Positions 56,928 through 64,000 of a DNA stretch of 64,000 bases are shown here, one piece after another. This DNA comes from Phallus indusiatus (Eukaryota; Basidiomycota; Agaricomycetes; Phallales; Phallaceae). The notes below the pieces were generated by a model that worked only from the letters and a program-made list of their open reading frames with translations, made no database searches and had not been told where the DNA came from. Position 1 is the first letter of the stretch; the number at the start of each line of letters is the position of its first letter. Position numbers and translations under genes: made by a program. The stretch lies in assembly GCA_027605045.1 (NCBI GenBank), contig JAQFWX010000002.1, positions 1,054,001 through 1,118,000 of the forward strand. Reading direction: 5' to 3'.

Positions 56928-59900
56928 TCAGAAATCTTCATCATCTCCAAAATCTTCCACAACCTGGTCATCGGCTTCTTTGGCTTCTTCTTCTTGCAAC
57001 GGTTCAATAGAAACTTCATCATCAACTCTGGGATAATAGAGAATTAACCTAAACCCTGCAATTGCAACTCGGGATACTGTTCCATCTAATTCCTTTAAAA
57101 TATATGTTCCTCGGAGTGTTCTCTTGACAACTTCGTAAGGACCAATATAGCGTGGTTTAGTCTTTCGGTCAAGTTCCTTCTCAATGCGTGAATTCCGAAC
57201 CAAAACTAAATCTCCAGGCTTAAATTCTTCTCGCTGTATGCGCTGTGCAAATTTCTTCTCAAAGGCTTCCTTGCTGTGAAGTCGACTGCGATGAAGGATC
57301 TTTTCAGCTCGTGAAACATCGCTGTCCATTTTCCTGATTTGCTGAACTCGTAAGGCAATTAGATCTTCTGTGGCAAGATTTCTGTCGAATCCAGAGACCA
57401 AAAATGTAGCTTCGAAGAGGTCGAGGGGGAGCGTAGGATGTTGACCATAAAGTAGATAATAGGGCGAAAAACCAGTAGCTCGTCGAACAGTAACTCTATC
57501 AGCGAAAAACACATGAGGAATGAGCTCAGGCCATTTTGAAATATTGCCTTGACATGACTTGATTAAGGCTTCTCGAATCGTGAAGTGTCCTCGCTCTACG
57601 ACTCCATTGGCTTGGGAATTGTAAGGTGAAATTCGAATTTGCTTGATATTGTAGCGTCGCATGAGTTCTTCTGTTGCAGCTTTAGTTTCTGGTCCATTAT
57701 CAGTGACGATTTCTTCAATAACTCCATATCGGCAAATAAGTTCCTCGAAAATAAATTGTGCTACTGAACGTGCGGTGGCTTTCTTGAGTTTACGTCCTTC
57801 AGCTGCTCCTGATAGATCGTCTCGAGCTGCTATGACATATCGATAACCTTGAGCGGGTGTCATGAGCATAATATCAAGGTAAACTTTGGTAAAAAGCGAG
57901 GTTGGATGAGAAATAGTGATGGGTATATGCATCTTGATCGTGGAACGAAGTTGGCAGGGGTGACATGATCGACAAAAGTCATGGACTTCTTCTCGAATTG
58001 TAGGCCAATAGTAGCGTAAGGAGATGTGGCAGTATGTCGCAAATCCTCCTCGGTGTCCTAAATCGTCATGGGCCATCTTGAGTAATGTTTTCCTGTGATC
58101 TCTATCTAGAATTACGCGTAAATGATGAAGGGGGTGCTTTTTGAAAAATAAATTGTCCTGAACAAAGAATTTTTGTGATTTTCGAATAAAACTTTTCTTA
58201 TGAGAGGGAGAATCAAAGGGAGGCAAGATAAAATGAGAAAGAAATTGAAAAATGTGGTGAAGCTGCTCGTCATCTATTCGTTTGCTGTTGATTGCGAGCA
58301 ACCACCCTGAACTTAAATTAAGAGTCTGAGAAGGGGAAAAAGAATGAGAAAGAAATAGAGCATATTCTGTGTTTTTGTGATTTTCTTCATTTTCGCTTTC
58401 GCTCTCGTGAGCTTCTTCTTCGTTCCAATCTTCGGGTAATGGTGGTCGTCGGGATAATGCGTCTGGTCCTTTGTGTGATTCTGCTGGGACATGTTTTAGC
58501 TGGAAATGGTATAGCAAAATTCCTTCAATCCATCGGTTAAGCGTGGCATTTGGGGCGATATCTGGATTGTTGATCATAGATTTGATGTAAGATGCATCAA
58601 CTTCTACAATAAAATTGAGTAGACCGGCAATGTAATAGCGACAAGCCTTGAGTGCGCGATATAATCCATATAACTCGAGTTTAGCTTGGCTATACTTTGC
58701 TTCGTTTGAGGAAATAGGGAGGGATCCAAAACGAACAGGTCTTCTTCGGCCTTCAGAATCCATCTGATACAAAATAAATCCGATTGCAATGACTGAAGTG
58801 TCTACTGCAAGAATAACGGGGTGTGGTGAGGAATAGTCAATAGGAACAAGTGCGGGGGAATTTGCAATCTCATTCTTCAAGTCTTCAAATGCAGCTTGTC
58901 GAACAGGTGTCCATTCGAAAGGTACTTCTTTTCGAACTAATTCTGAGAGTGGTCGCGATCGTGCAGAATAATTCTTGATCCAAATGCGCATTGTTCCGCA
59001 AAGTCCTAAAAACTGACGAACTTGAGTAACTGAAGTAGGAGGCGGCCAGGTTTGAATCTTCTTAACACGCTTCTCGTCTGGTAATCGTCCAGTATAAGTC
59101 AATTTCTGTCCAATAAGCACAATCTCGGGTTGCGCTATTTTTGACTTCTTCGGTGAGATAGTAGCGCCGGCATGACTGAGTCTGTGAAGGATACGATGAA
59201 CATCTTCGGCATGTTCCCAAATAAAACGTCGAATTCCAGGGTTCTGAGGAATGACTTCGAATGTTCCATCGGCTTGCTCGTAACGTGTATGCGGTCCTTG
59301 AATACCAACGTCATCGATCATAACGCTTGCTTTAGTTGGAAATTCGGGTTGTAAGATGAACGAAGTGCAATTTTGAAATTCAGCGACTGAATTGGTAAAT
59401 CCTTGAGGAAGAACTGTAGAGCGTAGAAGTCCTAATGGTGTATGAAATGACGTAAGGTCTCGACTCTTGACATGGATCTTGCGTGCGTCATATCCGGATA
59501 ATAGATCAAAGCTAGAATAGACTGAAGCGCCTGTGAAGGGTTCTAACATTTCATCTGTGTTTGGAGGCATTCCTGCATCTCGAATTGTGACTGAATTAAG
59601 GGGTTGATGATCGATAATCTGACGAATTCCTCCGTCGGTCTTCTTGATGAAAAACATGGCAGTTCGATAAGATGCTTGACTATATTCGTAGACTCCAATG
59701 TCAAGTTTCTTCTTCAACGCTTCGATGACTTGTGTTCGAATTCCTGGAGGTACAGGGATTGGTTTCTTCATCCAAGGTATATGCTGTACTACAGGGATAA
59801 TGTAATCGGAAAAATAATCTGACCGGAGAGTTCCTCGTTCTGTTTCGTTGAAAGCGAGTACAGATTCATTTTGTTGGAAGACGGAGATGAATAGTTTTTC

Positions 59901-60434
59901 TTCTTCTGGCCAAAGAAAGCCTGAATCATTTATGCGGAGTATTCGGAGGCGTTCTGCGGTGAGTTTGGATGATGGAATAAATGTCGGTGGATGAGGGGAT
60001 AAGGGAGTAAGGGAAATAAGGGGATCTTCGGGAAATCTTCTCGTCACAAGACAATCCTGGGGAAGTATTGCTGGCACGGGCCGGATCTTCTTGTCGACGG
60101 TCTTGTATGCGGTTAAAATGTCGGAAAATTGAGGATAATATTCGGGATTTTCTTCATAATGTTTTAAAAGGAGCCTATAAATAAAGTGATTGGGGATAAA
60201 GTTCGAGTCGTCACCGGGTTCATAAATAGGAAGCGAAATAAATAGGGAGATGGAGAAACGAATATTATAAGGGTCGGAAAAGGATGAATCTATTCCTGGT
60301 GAGGGTCGGGTGCATTCTTCTCTATGGTACGTCCATCTATCCTCTGAGGAGCTCTGTCGTCCAAGTGAAAATCCCTTGGGTGGAGACGTGCATCTTCTTT
60401 CGCATCTTTGGATGGTACGGCATTTATTCTCCAT
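56928..60434 (-). CDS. pol: Retrotransposon Pol: reverse transcriptase, RNase H, integrase
   Basis: 1168 codons from ATG 60434, in the -1 frame relative to gag and overlapping it by 145 nt. RT: MKKPIPVPPGIRTQVIEALK, SSFDLLSGYDARKIHV (about 308-323), LPQGFTNSVAEFQN, and VMIDDVGIQGP (about 368-378), an IDD form of the YxDD box. RNase H: PVILAVDTSVIAIGFILYQM (about 545) and KLELYGLYRALKACRYYI. Integrase: zinc finger H-x5-H...C-x2-C in HDDLGHRGGFATYCHISLRY and CRSCHPCQ (about 788-828), then catalytic D in VYLDIMLMTP (about 853), D in IVTDNGPE (about 912) and E in NGVVERGH (about 946). The C terminus has an SH3-like GPYEVVKRTLRGTYILKELD but no chromodomain that I can see. It copies and integrates the element; all catalytic residues seem present. 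Confidence 0.93.
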   Translation of the reverse strand: MENKCRTIQRCERRCTSPPKGFSLGRQSSSEDRWTYHREECTRPSPGIDSSFSDPYNIRFSISLFISLPIYEPGDDSNFIPNHFIYRLLLKHYEENPEYYPQFSDILTAYKTVDKKIRPVPAILPQDCLVTRRFPEDPLISLTPLSPHPPTFIPSSKLTAERLRILRINDSGFLWPEEEKLFISVFQQNESVLAFNETERGTLRSDYFSDYIIPVVQHIPWMKKPIPVPPGIRTQVIEALKKKLDIGVYEYSQASYRTAMFFIKKTDGGIRQIIDHQPLNSVTIRDAGMPPNTDEMLEPFTGASVYSSFDLLSGYDARKIHVKSRDLTSFHTPLGLLRSTVLPQGFTNSVAEFQNCTSFILQPEFPTKASVMIDDVGIQGPHTRYEQADGTFEVIPQNPGIRRFIWEHAEDVHRILHRLSHAGATISPKKSKIAQPEIVLIGQKLTYTGRLPDEKRVKKIQTWPPPTSVTQVRQFLGLCGTMRIWIKNYSARSRPLSELVRKEVPFEWTPVRQAAFEDLKNEIANSPALVPIDYSSPHPVILAVDTSVIAIGFILYQMDSEGRRRPVRFGSLPISSNEAKYSQAKLELYGLYRALKACRYYIAGLLNFIVEVDASYIKSMINNPDIAPNATLNRWIEGILLYHFQLKHVPAESHKGPDALSRRPPLPEDWNEEEAHESESENEENHKNTEYALFLSHSFSPSQTLNLSSGWLLAINSKRIDDEQLHHIFQFLSHFILPPFDSPSHKKSFIRKSQKFFVQDNLFFKKHPLHHLRVILDRDHRKTLLKMAHDDLGHRGGFATYCHISLRYYWPTIREEVHDFCRSCHPCQLRSTIKMHIPITISHPTSLFTKVYLDIMLMTPAQGYRYVIAARDDLSGAAEGRKLKKATARSVAQFIFEELICRYGVIEEIVTDNGPETKAATEELMRRYNIKQIRISPYNSQANGVVERGHFTIREALIKSCQGNISKWPELIPHVFFADRVTVRRATGFSPYYLLYGQHPTLPLDLFEATFLVSGFDRNLATEDLIALRVQQIRKMDSDVSRAEKILHRSRLHSKEAFEKKFAQRIQREEFKPGDLVLVRNSRIEKELDRKTKPRYIGPYEVVKRTLRGTYILKELDGTVSRVAIAGFRLILYYPRVDDEVSIEPLQEEEAKEADDQVVEDFGDDEDF

Positions 60435-63172
60435 TCTTCATGTCCATATGCATCTCTCTTGACGAGGTGCGTTCCTGTGTATTCTTCACGAACTTCAATT
60501 CGGTTTTGTCGCATCCATGGTCGTCCCAAAATTAGAGGATGAGGGAGCAGTGGTGATACCCAAATTTCATCGGCAATACTCCAAGCTCGTTCTCCTATTT
60601 GTATTTTCACGTTATATGCTCTTTCATCTAGCGTAGTCTTGTTGGAGGAGGCGTCCATTAATATCTTTGAGATGCCTGAATGGTACACTAAACCTGAATT
60701 TGGAGTTACTACGGAACTGATGCAATTCACGTCTGCTCCAGTGTCTATAAGGGCAATGATGGAGTATCCGTTTGGGAATTTGACATTTAGGAATATAAGT
60801 CGAGAATCTTCTGGATGATAGCTGGCCAAGAATTTTCGGGACGCTTCGGTTGCTGGGACTCTTTGGATATCTTCTTCAGCATCTGTTGTTGTTTCGGCTG
60901 CCTCGGGGATCGCGGTTACTTCGGTTATCGTGGCTACAGGTATTTCATCTCGAGTAGGTCGAAGTTTTGCTATCATCATTTTGTCGAGCGTAGGTGCAGC
61001 TGCAAAAACTTCTCGAAGCGTAAGTCCTGCATTTTGATCTAACATCCGATTTAGCGTGTTGTCCATATTGACTTCTCGTTCGAAAGAATTGCGAAATTTC
61101 TTGACAATTTCGGTGGACTCGGACTCTGGCTTTTCTTTAACGATGGCCGGCTTAGGGGTGGCTGGACGTGGTGCAGGTCGCTTTACTCTAGTAGGGACAG
61201 GGTCTTGCATTCTAACATCGGTTATCTCTTCTCCTCGCATAGGAAATGGGATATGAGTGACTTTCGGCTCTGGAACAGGTGCCTGAACTGGTACTGGTGT
61301 TTGAATAGGAAGCTGAGGTTGCAACGCTGGAGGTAACTTGGAAGGTGCTAATTGCGTAGTTGGCTCTGTATTAGGTGCGGAAGGAGCTGATTTGGGTATG
61401 GCAGGATTAACTGGCCGTTTCATGATCTCAACTCCATCAAAGCGTAATCGTTTAGCGTAAGGGGCTGTACGGACAGAGTCTTTTCCTTTTTCGTCCTTGG
61501 TCCGCGCGATAGGGTACGCTTCAGAAAAGTATTCTCTACTAAAAATGTTATCTACTGAACACGCTTGGTTATACTCATCGTCGCTTAACATGATCTCTTC
61601 TCTATCTCTCCCGTAATTATTTATTGAAGAGTAGTGGCTAATACTATCTGGGAAAGGAAGGGAATTGGTGGAAGAAATAATGGTATTGGCCGTTACTGGT
61701 ACGCGTTGGACGTCCAATTGTCGATTGATAGCCGCAAGCAGCGATTCACCATTGAATCTGGTGATCGGCTTACCCGTGCTAGACCATACGTATTTGTTAT
61801 CGGCACTGACAGTGATATAACCTTGATCCATGAATGTAGTAGCGTGAGGGCAGCGATGCATCGTGTGTCCGGATTCATCGCAGAAGTAGCAGACGACGTT
61901 TGCATTGTTAGTGGGGTTGCTGATCGTGCGAGGACGAGGAACAGGGGGAATTTGTACAGGGAGTGGATTGGACGGAGGCATAGATGAAGGAATAGAATGT
62001 GGCATATTAAATAAAGTGAGAAGGACAGGAGCAAGAGACGGGGACAAGGTAGCAATACGGTGGTACGCGGAGAGAATCGCAGGGTAGTCGCGGAGAGTCA
62101 GCTTTTCGTTGAACTCTTTGATTAGTTTATCGATCTCGTCCGTATCGCTCTTTGTTACACGTTTCGACGCAGTCGGATAGTTTCCCGTCGGCTGTGACGG
62201 CGTACTATGTTTCGGCACTGAGGGCAAAGACGACGATTCCTGCGGAGTAGGTTGTAACATATCCAAGCCAGGAGAAGTACCGCTATGCCGTTCAGGCAAA
62301 GGAATGCGATCATCATTTGAATGCCGACGTTGAGCATGGTGGGAGGATGACTTCTTAGACTTCTTAGACTTCTTTTTGCTGTGTCTTTTATAGCTTCTTT
62401 CTTCATCGGAACTTTCATCCCAACCAGAGTCGCTTTCCGTTTCGGATTCAGATCCGGAGCTAGTTAAGATGACTTCATCATCGGAATTGGACTGCTTTCT
62501 TGATTTCTTGCGCCTTTCCATTCTGTGTTGCTGATCGTACCTCTTCGGATCTAATATGAATTTGATTACGGTTATGATCTCTTTCTTGGTATACGGGTTC
62601 TCCATACTACGTCCTGGATACGTTGCTACTAAATGTAAGTCGCTTCGTCTTTTGAGATCTTTGGAAAGCCCTTCCCAAAAGCGTAAGTTGTACCTGTTTT
62701 CGTCGATTACGCCTTTCTTTAATAGTTTTCCGGCTATTAAGTCGAAGTTACGAGTGTATTTATTGAATTCATATAGATCTAGAATTTCGCCTTCACGTTG
62801 ATCTTCTACAAAATCGTTGAGCTTTTCTTCGGTGTAACGCTTTGTGTCCTTGCGAGCACCATAAACTTCGCGCATATATTCGATGAATTCGGTCCAATTC
62901 TTTTCGAAGGATTCAAGACTTTCCATATGTTTCTTGACCCTCTTGGACACATATTGTGGGATCCTCGCGAATTTGTCTTTGTCAGATAACTTGTATACTT
63001 TGCATAGATCTTCAAACTGATCGAAGAAGGCCTTGGCTTCAGAGGTTTTGCCTGTGAATTTTCTGGGGGCTCGAGTAGATCTGGGTAGCGGAAACTCCAT
63101 TTTCTTGACGTCATAATTGGGATTCGCTTCGGTAGTTTCGGGTTTAAGAGGAAGAGGATCGGAAGTAGGCAT
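60290..63172 (-). CDS. gag: Retrotransposon Gag with zinc knuckle and aspartic protease
   Basis: 960 codons from ATG 63172 (MPTSDPLPLKPETTEANPNY). The capsid-like region (residues about 30-210) includes FTGKTSEAKAFFDQFEDLCK and YTRNFDLIAGKLLKKG, typical of basidiomycete gypsy Gag. A Ser/Lys/Asp-rich linker follows, then a CCHC knuckle CYFCDESGHTMHRC (about 426-439), a long Pro-rich region, and at about residue 805 the retropepsin motif IALIDTGADVNCISS with LILGRPW some 60 residues on. So the protease is at the end of Gag rather than the start of Pol. Ends at 60290, overlapping pol. Confidence 0.9.
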   Translation of the reverse strand: MPTSDPLPLKPETTEANPNYDVKKMEFPLPRSTRAPRKFTGKTSEAKAFFDQFEDLCKVYKLSDKDKFARIPQYVSKRVKKHMESLESFEKNWTEFIEYMREVYGARKDTKRYTEEKLNDFVEDQREGEILDLYEFNKYTRNFDLIAGKLLKKGVIDENRYNLRFWEGLSKDLKRRSDLHLVATYPGRSMENPYTKKEIITVIKFILDPKRYDQQHRMERRKKSRKQSNSDDEVILTSSGSESETESDSGWDESSDEERSYKRHSKKKSKKSKKSSSHHAQRRHSNDDRIPLPERHSGTSPGLDMLQPTPQESSSLPSVPKHSTPSQPTGNYPTASKRVTKSDTDEIDKLIKEFNEKLTLRDYPAILSAYHRIATLSPSLAPVLLTLFNMPHSIPSSMPPSNPLPVQIPPVPRPRTISNPTNNANVVCYFCDESGHTMHRCPHATTFMDQGYITVSADNKYVWSSTGKPITRFNGESLLAAINRQLDVQRVPVTANTIISSTNSLPFPDSISHYSSINNYGRDREEIMLSDDEYNQACSVDNIFSREYFSEAYPIARTKDEKGKDSVRTAPYAKRLRFDGVEIMKRPVNPAIPKSAPSAPNTEPTTQLAPSKLPPALQPQLPIQTPVPVQAPVPEPKVTHIPFPMRGEEITDVRMQDPVPTRVKRPAPRPATPKPAIVKEKPESESTEIVKKFRNSFEREVNMDNTLNRMLDQNAGLTLREVFAAAPTLDKMMIAKLRPTRDEIPVATITEVTAIPEAAETTTDAEEDIQRVPATEASRKFLASYHPEDSRLIFLNVKFPNGYSIIALIDTGADVNCISSVVTPNSGLVYHSGISKILMDASSNKTTLDERAYNVKIQIGERAWSIADEIWVSPLLPHPLILGRPWMRQNRIEVREEYTGTHLVKRDAYGHEEWRINAVPSKDAKEDARLHPRDFHLDDRAPQRIDGRTIEKNAPDPHQE

Positions 63173-63292
63173 ATTGGGATAGAGTGGTCAGGGGAATGGA
63201 AGTATGAATGAGATGTCGGTTAGATAAGGAGATGGGATGTTGTTGTGATGGTTGGTTGCGGATGAATGTGAAAGCAGCTTAGACTAGTGGCC

Positions 63293-63308
63293 TCTCTGGG
63301 GCAGCCAC
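63293..63308 (-). other. Probable primer-binding site
   Basis: On the element strand, four bases after the inferred end of the 5' LTR comes TGGCTGCCCCAGAGAG. It begins TGG, as expected for pairing with the CCA end of a tRNA primer, so the primer tRNA should end ...GGGGCAGCCA. The tRNA identity is not determined. Confidence 0.5.
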
Positions 63309-63311
63309 TTT

Positions 63312-64000
63312 TGTAACGATCCGATGCGAATAGCTAAATGTGTCGGCTATAGATGATCGGACTACAATGAGATATTTGGTTCGAGGTCAGTAAGTCTACC
63401 GTGGAGCGTGTCCTGGTGCTGAATTCAACGTGAGCGAGGGAGTGGGTGTGTGTGGATGCTGAGAAGGAGGGGATGTATGCGCTGATATGAAACCAACACA
63501 GACAAAACACAAACAACAAATACAACGACTAAGAGATGTCGTATGCAGATGTGCAAGTGAGGGAATGAACAGAGAGTCGGCAATGAGCTTGAAATGCGAC
63601 TAAAGAGAGGACCTGCAATCAATGATGACTGAATTCCTGTGCGAGTTAGTGAAAGCGATAAACTGAAATAAAATCGCTAGTTTATACTCCAAGACCTCAC
63701 TCAGAGTTAATCCAAAGATACAGATATGAGCGTAGAAATAGACTAGAGGCGAAACTTGACTTGAGCTGAACTTGACTTAAACTGAAATTGACTGAGACTT
63801 AAACTGTGAGACAACTCGTCCGGTAGAATTGCTGCTGATACAAGTATTTACATGCAGTATTTATACCTTTCAGAGTACATAGCATTGGTGAGACGATCAC
63901 TCATCGTTCACCGGGATAACAAACAGGAAGAAACAAAAGAACAAAAAGAAATATGGAAGATAGGGGAATCGCGAGAGAATGATGGGGATACAATTACAAC
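63312..64000 (-). repeat. 5' LTR of the retrotransposon, truncated by the window
   Basis: Identical by eye to 54562-55250 over 689 bp. By comparison it should end near 64173. It contains the transcription start of the element, which is read leftward. Confidence 0.9.

Larger units (their letters stand above)
54562..64000 (-). mobile_element. Ty3/gypsy LTR retrotransposon, apparently intact, 5' LTR cut by the window edge
   Basis: Two direct repeats 8750 bp apart (54562 onward and 63312 onward) agree base for base by eye over the 689 bp visible, with no indel. Reading leftward the order is 5' LTR, primer-binding site, gag with protease, pol (reverse transcriptase, RNase H, integrase), three extra frames, 3' LTR. 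RT before integrase defines Ty3/gypsy. Gag and pol have no internal stops. Identical LTRs and open frames imply a recent insertion. The left boundary abuts an alpha-kinase exon; the target-site duplicate on the right is outside the window. Expected total length is about 9.6 kb if the 5' LTR equals the 3' one. Confidence 0.93.

Noticed and set aside
60815..61987. Open frames on the plus strand within the retrotransposon
   Set aside because: Antisense to gag; no support.

Overview
The window is nuclear DNA from a filamentous basidiomycete fungus, most likely an Agaricomycete. The evidence is dense short-exon genes with roughly 45-65 nt GT-AG introns, a gene repertoire typical of mushrooms (F-box, WSC domain, Rua1 C-terminal domain, GH92 mannosidase, alpha-type protein kinase, nucleotidyltransferase-fold families), and a Ty3/gypsy retrotransposon of basidiomycete type. 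All gene models were read by hand: exon joins named here follow consensus splice signals and frame continuity and are not backed by transcripts.

Layout. 1-2991: 5' part of a Mediator subunit 16-like gene (minus) running off the left edge, head-to-head with an F-box gene (3078-4798, plus). 5219-6376: ACMSD-type amidohydrolase/decarboxylase. 6654-7766: leucine-rich-repeat protein (minus). 8254-11000: a divergent pair of nucleotidyltransferase-fold genes, the right-hand one apparently spliced into a metallophosphoesterase. 11304-12286: unrecognised gene. 12496-13174: carboxymuconolactone decarboxylase/AhpD-fold protein. 13786-15755: nucleotide-sugar transporter with a tail out of frame. 17365-25699 (all minus): WSC-domain secreted protein, single-pass membrane protein, GH92 alpha-mannosidase, RidA-family protein. 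27469-29933: unknown coiled-coil protein and a small twin-CX9C mitochondrial protein. 32326-34806: phosphate transporter of the PHO84 type. 37939-43271: membrane-anchored amidohydrolase, then 5'-methylthioadenosine phosphorylase. 43913-47076: Rua1-domain nuclear protein. 48260-50898: Baeyer-Villiger-type flavin monooxygenase. 51522-51602: degenerate tRNA-like Pol III unit. 51786-54561: alpha-kinase gene with two kinase-like domains, abutted by the retrotransposon. 54562-64000: a nearly complete Ty3/gypsy element on the minus strand. Its two LTRs look identical over the 689 bp visible, and its gag and pol frames are open.

The most unusual content is in the retrotransposon: between pol and the 3' LTR it carries three extra open frames that look like two diverged copies of one accessory protein, one copy split between two frames and the other with a PPxY motif. 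Other points worth attention are the LTR lying directly against an open alpha-kinase exon, an intron candidate in that gene bounded by direct repeats, the nucleotidyltransferase-phosphoesterase junction, and frame breaks in the transporter, F-box and LRR genes. No CRISPR array, rRNA or canonical tRNA was seen.
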